Numbered from the stretch's first letter, positions 46,901 to 57,436 are shown. The stretch is DNA of 64,000 nucleotides from Escarpia spicata (GCA_963995525.1 OZ023205.1:40879379-40943378); one strand, 5' to 3'. A program made the numbers and translations. The notes: generated by a model from the sequence alone, not told the origin.

Positions 46901-49900
46901 TTGGTAACTTTTCATTCTTTTTCTCCTTGTAAGTATGTAATTGGTGTACAAAAATCAAACTGACCCTGTATTTGCTGCTGACGAAGCACTTGTTCTGTTA
47001 ATGGAGTAAGCACCAGAAGTGCTTTGTCTAGGCAGATTCACTCTATAAGACCACACATATTATATATTGATATGCTAATTTTGGGGCATTGTAAGTGGAT
47101 CTTCTCCCAGGCGCCGAGGTTCACTCGCCACTTTCTATGTTAATTCGCTTCCCTGAACTATTGGCCTCTGATCTACCAATTGGCGATATATTTCAGAAGA
47201 CAGAAGTTAGTCATTCAGAGTTATTCCCTTTTCTCAGTGAATGAATTGAGTGATGAAACATTCTCCAGAAGGCGACACTGTTCGGTTTACTAGGACATTA
47301 TTATCGGCTGCCTACAATGGTGTAATTAACGACATTAGAAGTGAAATGGTCAGCGGGAACAAGTTTAAGATAAAACAATTATTTAACGGTGATAACAGCT
47401 CCGTTTGTTTATTACTCCCTGTGTATAAGCTGGTTATTACTATTACAATAACCATCCCTTGTAGCACTTCCATGAGAAGTCGACATGGTGTTTCATTGAA
47501 TCAGGTCTGCCAAGGAATAAAGTGTAAAGCCTTTTTAGCAGTCCAAAGGACTGGATACTGCACCGTATAAGAACTTACCTTTATCTTTAGTCCCATTGTG
47601 ACACTGTGCTGTCTGTTGCAGGTCGTAGTCTGATCCAGTCAGCCCAGCTGAGACGTCTCCACACAGAGGCGTGGCTGAGGCGCTGGCAGGAGGGAAGAAT
47701 AGATGTGGCCGGGAATCCTGTCCTAGCCAGGGCTATATATGGCAGTTACTACTACCTACTCAGCAGCGTGCCTGGGAAGCCTGATCCTGACTGGCCGTTC
47801 GTGGGACTCAGTCCCTGTGGATTGGCCTGGGGAGGCGGGAACACTGATGTAAGTAGGAGTTAGCGGGTAGGGATGTAATACGTATAATGGAACTTCTTAG
47901 CCAAGTGTTCGTCTTCGTTTCATTCCTTGGCAGGTGCTTAATCAGATATACTGTTTTGCCAGTCTTGAATTACCGGGTAATCAAAAGCGTGCCTGTTTAG
48001 CACACAAACAGCTTGCGTGGAAGCCATTTATTTAATTAATACTGATCCATTTGATTTGCTTCACTATAGTTGTGCCAGTGATAGTCACTGATGTGGGCCC
48101 ATAGACTTGTAACTATTAGTTAATCAAGTGGCCAGCTGCTCCCCTCTAGATTCCACCAGTCTTATCAGTTGTAATTACCTGCCTTAGCCAGTAATCTGCC
48201 AGTCTTGAAGAAGGAGAGACAGGTCTCTGGCTAAGCCCCTGTTCCTTCTCTGTAGTAGCACCCACACACACGCGTACACCTGTGCACGTCTTAATCCCCT
48301 CTTGACACTGTCTTCTCATCTTAAATGTCTGCCCCTTTCACTGCAGCTTTGGTATTTCGCTGTTCCACCACCTTGTCAGCCTGCCTCCATCCGTACCGTA
48401 TGTCCCGCATACTTAGCCTTCAGTCTGAGCCCAACTGCAGCCTCATATATTCCATCAGGTCACCCAGCCACTTTGCTCTTGTAATTCCCTGGACCCAGTT
48501 GTTCTCACAAACATACTACCTTAGTGGTTGCTGCTCTGTCAACACCACTGTTATTCTCGGTAATCATTCCACCAGTGTACACAAACCCACAATCATGTTT
48601 CATCTCCTTCTCCGTCTTTATGTTCATCCCCTCTTTCTTGTGGCCAGCCACTGTATTTCTGTCTTATCCAGGTAAATATTCATGGCATACTTCTCGAACA
48701 AATTCTTCCACTCTTACAGCACTTTTGGTAATTCCTGTTTGTTCTCTGCCACAATGACAAATGATGTTAAGCATGTCTTCGCGATGCAGCGCTTAATACA
48801 GCAAATTCCAAGGCACTCTGTGCAGCTTCTAAAACATATTGCATTAATGAACTGTTAGAAACAGTTTAAAATTACACCACGTTGAACATGTGTTGCACAA
48901 GATCCGCCATCACAACATCCTTAATTCAATCCCTCTTCTCTTCCCAGACCTACCTGGGCCATGTGTTCTGGGACCAGGAGACATGGATGTTGCCTCCGCT
49001 ACTGTTCCTTCATTCAGACCTTGGCCGGACAATACTGGACACTCGCAAACGTACAGCGGTCAGTGCTTCACGGAACGCAAGGCTCAATGATCACGCTGGA
49101 CTTCAGTACCCGTGGGAATCCGCTTTCACAGGTAAATCGTGTTTGAATTGAGAACATTTCCCAATTTCTCTGGTCCATCCCAGTTCTTCCTTAGCAATGA
49201 ATTTGAAAAAAGGCTATGTGAATGCGTTTGTATGTGTGATCTGCTTTGCTTGGCAGTAAAGCTATGTTGCGACAACATTGACACAATATTAGAGTTGTAC
49301 CAATGTAGTCTTTCTTCCAGGCATGGAGACATGTCCTGACCACATTGACGCAACTCAAGAGGTGCACATCTCTGGGGATGTGGCTCTCGGTATCTTGCAG
49401 TACGTCCGGGTAACCGGGGATCATTCATTAATTACCGATGAAGGGTTTGGCAAAATCGTGATGGGACTTGGTGATTTCTGGATCAGCATGTTGACTCTCA
49501 ATAAAACCAGCGATCTTTATGAAATCCATGGTAAGTTTTAATAGTTATTTCTGATTAACTTAGAAGTAAATTAGCTGACATTATTAATATGTAGTCCGTA
49601 TTTTAAAATACATGTTATTTTCGTATGGCAAGATGTGTCATCTGTGCGCCACTGGAGAGTAGTGATCACAACCAGATACATTTTACCATCAAAGTAAAAT
49701 CAGAAAGAAATAGTAAAAAGCAGTACAGGAGAAATTTCCACAAAGGAAGGTATAAGGACATGAGGAAATATTTAGCAAAGATAGACTGGAATAACACACT
49801 GAAAAATAAGACAGCAACAGAATGCTGGAATATATTAAAGAGTGAAATTAAGTGCATAGTCGATAAATTTGTACCCTTAAAAAACAAGGGAAACGGTCCA

Positions 49901-52900
49901 AAAAGAAATACTTATCGAAAGGAGCCAATAGAAAAATTAAGTATAAACAAATGATGTGGAAGTCATATAGATGTACTGGAAATGATAAAGACTACAATGG
50001 TTATAAAGAAGCACTTAACCAAGCTACAGCTGAAATTAGAAATTCAAAGAGAAGCTATGAACAACAATTAGCTAGTAATATAAAACATGACAGCAAGAGA
50101 TTTTATGCGTATGTTCGAAGCAAACAGAAAGTTCAAGATAAGGTCGGTCCTCTAGAAGATAGTGCTGGAAATATAATATCAGAGGGATTCTTAATGGCAG
50201 AAGACCTGACTGAGTACTTTAGTTCAGTGTTTACTAGAGAAGATATTAGTTCACTGCCAGTACCAGAGGCTAAGTTCAAGGGGGCAGATTCAGACTATTT
50301 AGGAGAATTAATTGTAACCCCGGAAATGGTAGCTAAGAAAATAATGGCTATGAAGGATACTAAATCACCTGGAGTGGATGGGATTCCGCCCAAACTACTA
50401 TTGGAAATTGTAGAACAAATTAGCGTACTGCTTGCAACAGTTTTCAATTGATCATTAGAAGAGGGAGTGGTTCCTTTAGAATGGAAAGAGGCAAACATTA
50501 TACCGTTATTTAAAAAAGGTTCGAGAAACAAGTCAGAGAACTATAGACCAGTGAGTTTAACATCAGTGATTTGCAAATTATTAGAAAGACTAATTAAAGA
50601 TCACATGGTGGATTTTCTTGTTAAACAAAACTTGATAAACCCATCTCAACATGCTTTTTTTAAAGCGAGGTCATGCTTAACAAATATGTTATGTTTTTTG
50701 GAAGACATCACTAAGTGGGTAGATGAGGGATCACCAGTAGATATCGTCTACTTAGATTTTCAAAAAGCTTTCAACAAAGTACCATATCAAAGATTACTGC
50801 TTAAACTAAAGGCCCATGGCATAGGAAATAGTATAATAAACTGGATAGAAAAATAGCTGATTGACAGAAGACAATGTGTAGTAGTTGATGGGGAGGCTGC
50901 AAACTGGAAATCGGTATTGAGTGGATCAGTACTAGGACCTATATTATTCTTAATATATATCAACGATTTGAATGATGAAATAACTAGCAAGGTGTCGAAA
51001 TTTGCGGATGATACAAAAGTGTTTAGAAGGATTAAAAGTGATGGCGATAAACAGCATTTACAGGATGACAGGTTGATCAAATGGTCTGAAAAGTGGCAAA
51101 TGCTGTTCAATTTTGGGAAATGTAAATGCCTCCACACAGGACATGGGAACGAAGAGGTAGAATATACAATGGGGGTACTGTACTAAGTACTACTGTAAAA
51201 GAAAAGGACTTAGGGTTAACCATTAGTGCTGATATGAAGGTTTCATAGCAGTGCGGAATTGCAGCTTCAAAGGGAAATCAAATCCTTGGATTAATTAGGC
51301 AAAACATAACGTATAAGGAAAAAGAGCTAATAATGCTGCTGTACAAAACAATAGTTAGGCCTCATTTAGAATATTGTATTGAAGCGTGGAGGCCATATCG
51401 CAAGAAGGACATAGATAAGCAAACTGTTCTATGTTAAAAAGACAAACACCACCCTCCGACTGCTGTCAATCACCGTCAAGGGTATAAAAACGTGGAACAA
51501 TTTACCAAATAAATTGACTCAGCTTCCAAGTTTAACACAATTTAAAAAAGCAATCAAGTTGTCATTACTTTCTACATATTTGTGAATTGTTAATTGAAGG
51601 TGACGTTTTGTTAAACCCATGAAATAGTAACACAAGCACTATAGTAAACAGTCTATAAAATTATATGAGTTGTGAATATTATTTTGTGATTTATTTATAA
51701 TTCCTGTTGTATTTATTCAGTTTTCACAGTTCGAGTAGGGCATAGCAACACATAAGTCTATGACTTCAGCTATGTCCTTTCAGCAGCAGCAGCAGCAAAC
51801 CATACTGTGCATGTATTATGTTGTTGTTGTTGTTGAATAAACGTTCATTCATGCTAGAAAGAGTGCAGAGGAGAACGACTAAAATGATACCAAAACTCAG
51901 GGATCTTGGTTACGAAATACGCCTAAAAAAATGCAGCTTAACAACACTAGAGACCAGGAGATTGAGAGGAGATCAGATAGAAGTGTTTAAAATAATGAAT
52001 GGTTATGAAAATATTGATAGAAATATTTTGTTGTCAGTTAAGAAAGATAGAAGGACTAGAGGACATGAAGTTACATTAGCAAAGGAGCAGTGTACCGGTA
52101 GATTAGATACAAGAAAGTTATCATTTTCACAAAGTACTGTAAATGAATGGAACAGAATAATTATCTGCTGATTGTGTGGGTGCTAGTAGAGTGAATATGT
52201 TTAAAAATAAAATCGACACATACCTCATAAGGGCGCGATACACATAGATAAAAGGGTCGGACTCTCGATAAGCTAAAGGGCTTCCTTGTCCACCTGCCTG
52301 AGTTAATTCTCTGGGTGGCAATCTTGTTAAATCTTGTTAAATCTGCAAAGTTTCACCATAAATTAAAATAAAACGTTTTAACATGCCAGTGTGGCTTTGC
52401 AATTTTAAATGAACTACTGAATAACAATACTTATTAAATTAAATATCTGCTCATTTGAACTTAACATTGTTTTAAAGATATTTGTAATTCGAATAGCTAT
52501 GTAAGTGGTTTCCACAAAATTGTTCAAATGTACATCATGTTGTTAGACGTCAAGTACGAATACACCGAGAAATTGTCTTCTGTCTCTGTGTGTATGCAGC
52601 ACCATCCAGAGGATGATGGGCAATCTTGCTAATATTTACAGTCAAATTTAATAAGTAAACATTATTTGAATAAACAGTGAATGTTTCTACCTTAGTTCCT
52701 TACACACCTGTTGTTACTGCAGGAATTCAGCCCCCTGACGAATGGCACTGGAACGTCAACAATAGCGTCTACACAAATGTCATCGCAAAGTTGACACTTC
52801 TAGCCGCTGACATGGCTGTGAATCTGCTTAACACATCACAAACACATCACTATAAAGACTATGCGGACAGAATGTATGTGCCATATGATGTGAATGCACA

Positions 52901-55900
52901 GTACCACCCAGAGTATGACGGCTATGTCAATGGTAAGGAAAACTACAGTTGAACTTTGCTTGCTTTATGGTCACCTCGGTAATGCAGTCACCTTGCAATT
53001 AAGGTCACCCTAGTACAGTCCCAAATTGTTTCCATATCCACTATACAGTAATGTATAGGAAATCACCTCACTGTTCAAGTCACTTTCATCCAGTGCCAAG
53101 GGTGACCTTAATAGAGAGGTCCCACTGCTGTGCACATTTCAGTACACCACAGTTTTGATTGCTCTTTGTTATTTCATAAATCAATAAATTGTTCATTTTT
53201 TTAGTAAATTTGTTGCTCATCAGTTCTCATACACGCTATAACAATTCCAAGTCCATATATTATATGGACTTGGATTCATAGCTTCCAGTGTTCAATGTGG
53301 GTGTGGATTTCAGTAGATGCCAAACAATGACATTTTTATGCATTTGACTCGGCATATCCACAGGGCAATGTCACCATGGAGCGTGCAATTAATAGCCCCC
53401 TGATCATGACGTAAATGGGGGGATTATAGTTAGGTGAATGAATGGTGTGCTTGGTTAGTACGGTACGGTGCCTAAGGTCTACTGTGATTACAGTAGTAAT
53501 GATGTTGTATATATCTATAACAATACTGCTAATGTTGTATATGCCGAAATGTGGGCTCTGTCAACCTGAGGGACAGGAGACTAGTATGGGCTCAGTCACA
53601 GGCCTGGCCTTGGGATGTAGAGCCCACATTTCTCTCTCTAACTTAATCTCTTAATAAACGTCATTCATTTGGCCTTCTTTCATCACTATTCATGACTTGT
53701 GTTGGTGCTTGCATAAATGGGTTATACATTGATTATCCCATTCGTTCAATTTGACACGTGTCAGGTGCTGCCTCCTGCTGTGTCCTGGATACTTTTTACT
53801 ACACCAGGGGTCGCTACCTGCTAATTGTCCTTTCTGGTTCACTTGTTGGGCAGTTTGACATTTACCACAACTTACCAGCGTATATGAACATTTGTTCTTT
53901 GTCAGCATGCTTCAAATCCACGTATGCAAGGTATAATTACTGTGCTGGTGTACAGTACAATAAATTAAAGCGTAGGAACAAAATCCACCCTTCATGTATT
54001 GTGTAACCTGATCATTTCACTGAAATCAGCTTTCCTATCTCATGAACATAATTAATTATTTGGTTGAAGGTTAAATGGTGACACAGGCGGATGTCAGACT
54101 GATTGGCTTCTGCATTATGTACATATTTGGTCGAAGGTATAAAAGACAAATGTCATAATGATTAGCTTCCTTCTCATGTACAATATTGTACATATTTGGT
54201 TGAAGGTACAATGGTGAAACAGGCAGATGTCATAATGATTGGCTTCCCTCTCGTTACATATTTGGCTGAAGGTACAACAGTGAAACAGGCAGATGTCATA
54301 ATGATTGGCTTCTCTCTCGTTACATATTTGGCTGAAGGTACAATGGTGAAACAGGTGGATGTTGTAATGATTGGCTTCCCTACCTCGCATGTACATATTT
54401 GGTTGAAGGTACAATGGTGACACAGGTGGATGTCAGACTGATTGGCTTCTGCTTTATGTATATATTTGGTTGAAGGTATATTGGTGAAACCGGCAGATGT
54501 CATACTAATTGTCTTCCGTCTCATGTAGACATATTTGGTTGAAGGTACAGTGGTGAAACAGGCAGACGTCATACTGATTGGCTTCCCTCTCATGTACAAC
54601 ATGTCTTCCAACGTGCGCCGGAATGATCTACACATCTATGAACAAGTAATGGCTCTCATGGCGATTTCTTTTTGGCAGTTGACAAGCAGTGAAAATGAAG
54701 AATTGTTATTTGCTGTCAGTAATGTTAAATCCAAATTTGTGGATATTTTGTAGATGGTTTATTTGTAAGTAACACAAAAAAATTTTTTGGTTCACCCAAG
54801 AACAAATATTTGGTCTTTTAACCATTCCGCACTGTCTGTGACGCTTCAGTATGACAGGCCTTTTATTTAGCATTGACGATGTCTGCTATTCAAATCGTTT
54901 TTACTCATAATTATCCACTATGTGGAGCCACTTGTGTACGGATGTCAAGGCGAATATTGTTTATTATCGCTCAATAATAGTTTATGGAGATTTTTGCGGT
55001 TTTTAATGATGGATTATCAAAATGCCACATTGGCGAGTGGCATTACATCAACTAGCGATTTACCATCATATGTTTTGAACAGATTATTTGATAGTTTTAG
55101 CAAAGAATCTTTGTCGGATGTTGACGATCGACACAATAACGATGTTGGTGAACTTAGAATACAACGGTGTTCAGTAACTACAAAAACTTTGAAATCTTGG
55201 CGGCCATTTTGTTACCATGATGACGGACTGTAAAATGATATGGCTCATTTTACTCGCTGACAATAATACTTTCCCAAAATATATAACATTCCTATTCATA
55301 AAATGCATTTTTGTTGCTCAAATCTTGACTTGAAGTTAGGTTGTCCATTGTCTTGCATATTCTCTGGGAATGCAGTATTCAGTGGTCACAGCTGGTCAGG
55401 GCTGTAGTACTGAAATAGTTAACACATTGTGATGTATCAGCAGTATGATACACATGTACTGCATGTGCATATCAACATGTATACACGTGTACGTGGATGC
55501 ATTCGTGCATGGATGCATGCATTCTGTGTAGTTGTACATGTGCGTGTGCGTGCGTGCGTGCGTATGGGATGTATATGAACATTTCATATATATGAAATGC
55601 AAATGGAACAGTTATTGTTTCTTTCATATCTCACAAGAGTAGCGTGCACAAATATACGTCAGTGAATCTCATTGATATTTTATAAGTAACATATGTTGTT
55701 CCATGTTGGTCCTTGCTGCAGGCGACAAGCAGAAACGGCCCAGCGATGACATGGTCTATGTTTCTCATTGGCTTGCTTGAACTCTCGGAACGCAGCAAAG
55801 CTGCTGACATGCTCCAGAGGAGCTATTCGTACATTGCCAGTGAATTTCAGGTAGAATACTGACGTGCATTTATTGCCATTATATAGATGACTAATTGTAA

Positions 55901-57168
55901 ATGTAGATGACTTAATACATGGTTTTGTTTGTGTTTCTACAAATTGTAGTTTCTTTGAAACTAAATATTGTGTGAAATTGTTTAGTTTTGTCAGTCACAA
56001 GTATTGAATGTACACTGTTCTATGAATTAGCTTGTTGTATTAACACACTAACAGTATCGACTAACACATGATGTGTTGACAATAATTACAAACTAATATA
56101 CTTATTGACAAGAAATTGATTGGTCTCTACAAATATTGTGAAAGAATGTAATTATCGACAAGAAACTCATTGGTCTCTGCAACTGTTGACTGAAAAAGTT
56201 TATTTAGCTTACTCAAACACTAACCAGAAGGTGCAAGATGTGTAGTTGTCTGTGGTATATCATATTAGCAGGGTAAAGAGTGATCAAACCTTTCTTCTTA
56301 TTGCTGGTTCCCTGATAGAAGGGTGATGTCTAGCTAACACCTGTACTGTTGAATGACACCTACAATAATTACCCCACAGTCCACTCATCTTAGCTGTGAT
56401 CTTCTGCTTTTCCTCTGGCCTTTGCATTGTTACACACAAACGGTTTCAGAGCAAAGCTGTATAAACGGCAATGCAGGTGACATTTTTGACTGCAGAATTT
56501 CAGAATTGTAATGCACCAACAAATATTTTTGTGTTTGCTATCAGTTGCTACGATGTTGTACTCATAAGATATTCTAATGTCATATACAAGTTTTCATATA
56601 TGCTCTGAGAATGAAGTACAGAAGTTAGGTTTTTTCAAAAAATGGATGTATCGCATTTTGTCCTGACACCTTTCATATAGCTAAGCAATTATATTTTTGA
56701 ATATAATCTAGTGAATGTGGATTTTCATTGTGGTCATAGAAAGGCATGCGCTTCCTTAGGTTTGTTAGTTTGGTTTCTCCGTAACAGTTGTGTTTAATTT
56801 GGTAGGTGTGGACGGAGCAAATAAACTCCAGCGGTGCGACCAACTTCAACACAGGACAGGGCGGCTTCCTCCAGTCCATGATATTTGGCTACGGAGGGTT
56901 CCGTCTATATGATCATCATCTAACTATTGACCCAGTGCTGCCACCAGACTGCAACCAGATGAACTTCACAGGTATTGACTACCTCGGGTCGAGTCTTGAC
57001 TTTGTATTTGACGCAGCTTCAGATATGACCAAAGTGACTGTGACAAGACAGGGAGTTGCTGCGTCAACTTTACTTTTGCGTGTCTCAGCTACTGAATCAT
57101 ATGTGTTGGAACTAAAGAAGACTGTTGTTGTTCCAATGATGAAAGTTGCAATTGTTCCATTGCAGTGA
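37876..57168 (+). CDS. PGGHG: Protein-glucosylgalactosylhydroxylysine glucosidase (GH65), complete, 12 coding exons
   Basis: Exons: 37876-37956, 40931-41097, 44993-45204, 45997-46210, 46722-46903, 47622-47848, 48948-49131, 49321-49530, 52723-52932, 54545-54645, 55722-55850, 56806-57168. All introns are GT-AG, phases match at every junction, and the total is 2280 nt (759 aa plus stop). By family the enzyme removes glucose from Glc-alpha-1,2-Gal-hydroxylysine of collagen. Catalytic motifs: FWDQETW (Asp370), PPDEWH (Glu499) and VWTEQ (Glu643). Their spacings, 129 and 144, equal those of the human residues Asp301, Glu430 and Glu574, with a constant offset of 69. The extra N-terminus holds a basic start (MMSPKRN) and one hydrophobic segment (about 8-25), a type II signal anchor. 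At least eight N-glycosylation sequons follow, fitting a luminal enzyme. The human protein (737 aa) lacks such an anchor. Introns are rich in repeats. Confidence 0.95.
37972..38560 (-). mobile_element. 5'-truncated LINE tail in PGGHG intron 1
   Basis: The minus strand shows the C-terminal LINE reverse transcriptase block ECTFVHAAATVWNALPSTL (about 38300-38245). An AT-rich 3' part ends in the usual agctctatgaatgttat ... ataaaataaacattattat tail near 37972. No palm domain. Confidence 0.75.
39283..39365 (+). ncRNA. tRNA-like sequence (left palindrome arm)
   Basis: It contains an A-box-like TAGCTCAGTTAG (39291) and B-box-like GGTTCAATCC (39349). The acceptor pairing is degraded and the anticodon loop region is too long for a functional tRNA. 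It is best seen as a tRNA-derived relic with pol III promoter boxes. Confidence 0.55.
39844..39922 (-). ncRNA. tRNA-like sequence (right palindrome arm)
   Basis: Minus strand: GGTGCCG ... CGACACC can pair at six of seven positions. A box TAGCTCAGTTGG and B box GGTTCAATCC are intact. A GTTGT/ACAAT stem encloses a 10-nt loop rather than 7, and the T-arm overlaps the acceptor pairing, so a normal tRNA fold fails. Confidence 0.55.
40931..41097 (+). CDS. PGGHG: PGGHG exon 2: stem region
   Basis: Acceptor acttattcag|, donor GATAA|gtatgt, phase 0 to 2. It codes a polar stem (ASHIIELIETEHKEGQG, then LPNVDPNVYTFTVDK) with no stop. It bridges the anchor and the start of the GH65 fold. Confidence 0.85.
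41230..42005. repeat. Dispersed direct duplication in PGGHG intron 2
   Basis: About 41236-41375 (ggcattccatgtcaaatcaatcaa ... ttccagagatagaggtcat) and about 41840-41995 (ggcattccatctcaaatcaatcaa ... ttccagtcatagaggtcat) are diverged copies of one 140-160-bp sequence. No element ends identified. Confidence 0.65.
42006..43484. other. PGGHG intron 2, no feature recognised
   Basis: Intronic sequence between the two duplications. No exon or element border seen. The same holds for 43801-44992. Confidence 0.4.
43485..43800. repeat. Tandem duplication in PGGHG intron 2, about 160-bp unit
   Basis: Two units share gtgt(a/c)attttatca(g/a)tcat, acacaaatt, and caacca(g/a)cagca, then gaagattcaaaccttt (ends near 43635 and 43793). 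Confidence 0.7.
44993..45204 (+). CDS. PGGHG: PGGHG exon 3: N-terminal GH65 beta region
   Basis: Phase 2 to 1. It contains LPDDVRLYPSLGNGHLG and HMNGLYNG, matching the SLGNGxxG / NGxxxG start of PGGHG-type GH65 proteins. Confidence 0.92.
45997..46210 (+). CDS. PGGHG: PGGHG exon 4
   Basis: Phase 1 to 2. It contains TYQETHTSSHVKVAQVQYAH and two sequons (NGS, NTS). Donor GTCAG|gtgggt. Confidence 0.92.
46722..46903 (+). CDS. PGGHG: PGGHG exon 5
   Basis: Phase 2 to 1. It contains YKSGHIKEPETATSGKTPV and LRTKWMFLTAIHTSKAKA. Donor CTTG|gtaact. Confidence 0.9.
47622..47848 (+). CDS. PGGHG: PGGHG exon 6
   Basis: Phase 1 to 0. It contains ARAIYGSYYYLLSSVPGK and GLSPCGLAWGGGNTD, the conserved segment just before the catalytic-Asp exon. 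Donor GAT|gtaagt. Confidence 0.93.
48250..48770 (-). mobile_element. Degenerate LINE reverse transcriptase remnant in PGGHG intron 6
   Basis: The minus strand, with frame breaks, shows LDKTEIQWLATRKR, FVYTGGMITENNSG and YAGHTVRMEA. These match the post-catalytic DKTE / FxYLGGxIxxx / GHxxRM blocks of RTE/R4-like LINEs. It is heavily mutated and lacks the YADD box. Confidence 0.65.
48948..49131 (+). CDS. PGGHG: PGGHG exon 7: FWDQETW catalytic segment
   Basis: Phase 0 to 1. TYLGHVFWDQETWMLP, then LQYPWESAFT. The Asp of FWDQ corresponds to human Asp301. Confidence 0.96.
49321..49530 (+). CDS. PGGHG: PGGHG exon 8
   Basis: Phase 1 to 1. ATQEVHISGDVALGILQY and a helical stretch ending LTLNKTSDLYEIH. 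Donor CATG|gtaagt. Intron 8 carries nested LINEs. Confidence 0.94.
49635..52345 (+). mobile_element. CR1/Jockey-group LINE in PGGHG intron 8, interrupted by a second LINE
   Basis: 5'-truncated in the endonuclease C-terminus (LESSDHNQIHF). The connector, then reverse transcriptase: SPGVDGIPPKLL, NYRPVSLTSVICKLLE, QHAFFKARSCLTNML, DIVYLDFQKAFN, SGSVLGPILFLIYINDL, FADDTKVF. C-terminal blocks (LGLIRQNITY, RPHLEYC; then after the insertion LERVQRRTTKMIP and TVNEWNRI). In-frame stops at 50450 and 50855 and a frame change near 51180 inactivate it. The tail repeats tcttgttaaa (52321-52341). Same strand as the host gene, so its sequence is in the pre-mRNA. Confidence 0.9.
51421..51853 (+). mobile_element. 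Second LINE, 5'-truncated, nested in the first
   Basis: It codes only the last residues of a LINE ORF (VKGIKTWNNLPNKLTQLPS ... STYL, stop 51585), then a 3' UTR, CAG repeats, a TTG repeat tail and AATAAACGTTCATTC. Host LINE frame reads DIDK before it and LERVQ directly after it, so removing 51421-51853 restores the host frame. Confidence 0.85.
52723..52932 (+). CDS. PGGHG: PGGHG exon 9: PPDEWH catalytic segment
   Basis: Phase 1 to 1. IQPPDEWHWNVNNSVYTN (Glu499, human Glu430) and YHPEYDGYVN. A MITE starts 13 bp beyond its donor. Confidence 0.95.
52946..53127. mobile_element. MITE family A, copy 3, beside PGGHG exon 9 donor
   Basis: Left end CAGTTGAACTTTGCTTGCTT, then TATGGTCACCTCGG; right GGTGACCTTAATAGAGAGGT, then CCCACTG. 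TA precedes the left end (52944-52945); the right TA is lost. Same orientation as copy 1 and clearly homologous. Confidence 0.75.
53128..54064. other. PGGHG intron 9, left part
   Basis: No coding or element structure recognised between the MITE and the exon-derived array. Frames at 53442-54006 have no domain. Confidence 0.35.
54065..54544 (+). repeat. Tandem array of seven copies of the exon 10 acceptor and 5' exon part
   Basis: Seven 66-71-bp units start near 54061, 54128, 54196, 54262, 54328, 54399 and 54466. Each reads tttggttgaag|gtacaatggtgaaacaggcagatgtcat...gattggcttcc, then a short spacer ending tacata. The eighth unit is the genuine start of PGGHG exon 10. Translation of units 3-5 in the exon frame gives repeats of GTMVKQADVIMIGFPL without a stop (to 54420). 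Units 1, 2, 6 and 7 are out of frame or altered. Confidence 0.9.
54545..54645 (+). CDS. PGGHG: PGGHG exon 10: short exon next to its own tandem copies
   Basis: Phase 1 to 0. GTVVKQADVILIGFPL, then SSNVRRNDLHIYEQ, matching the VVKQADV and VRRKNLEIYE segments of the family. The acceptor ttggttgaag| is poor. The nearest pyrimidine-rich stretch (gtcttccgtctcatgtag) belongs to the preceding repeat unit of the array at 54065-54544. Donor CAA|gtaatg. Confidence 0.92.
54646..55721. other. PGGHG intron 10
   Basis: Contains a TG/CGTG-rich run (about 55480-55565). The plus-strand frame 54922-55233 (103 codons, no known domain) is not supported as an exon. Confidence 0.4.
55722..55850 (+). CDS. PGGHG: PGGHG exon 11
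   Basis: 43 codons, phase 0 to 0. ATSRNGPAMTWSMFLIG, where PAMTWSMF is a family signature. Donor TTTCAG|gtagaa. Confidence 0.95.
56806..57168 (+). CDS. PGGHG: PGGHG exon 12, terminal: VWTE catalytic segment and stop
   Basis: VWTEQINSSGATNFNTGQGG (Glu643, human Glu574), GFLQSMIFGYGGFR and a C-terminal beta region ending VAIVPLQ. The C-terminus is about 47 residues shorter than in the human protein. Confidence 0.96.
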   Translation: MWTEQINSSGATNFNTGQGGFLQSMIFGYGGFRLYDHHLTIDPVLPPDCNQMNFTGIDYLGSSLDFVFDAASDMTKVTVTRQGVAASTLLLRVSATESYVLELKKTVVVPMMKVAIVPLQ

Positions 57169-57222
57169 CTTACTATATATTATAGTCCAAGACTATCGTG
57201 GTGTGTCTCATAACAATACTAA

Positions 57223-57228
57223 AATAAA
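57223..57228 (+). promoter_or_regulatory. Possible proximal poly(A) signal of PGGHG
   Basis: AATAAA 55 bp after the stop codon. Confidence 0.5.
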
Positions 57229-57436
57229 AAGTGATTTTTTATTGAAAAAGTTCTTAAATAATCATGTTTTTCAGATGTTCATAAGACATACAGTATACAG
57301 AGTGGAGCCACATTGTGGTGGCAGCTTGGCCTTGAAATGTGTCTAGTGGTGACATCTAGTGTCTACAGACGTGTGACTGAGCAAATACATATATATCAGT
57401 GCAATATAGTTATGTAAATGTAGATTTATAAAATAG

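Noticed and set aside
54174..54635. 153-codon minus-strand ORF with Cys-rich repeats
   Set aside because: It is antisense to the exon 10-derived array and exists only because the unit length is near a multiple of three.
54922..55233. 103-codon ORF as an extra PGGHG exon
   Set aside because: Exons 10 and 11 join in phase 0 and match the family without any insertion; no splice borders fit.
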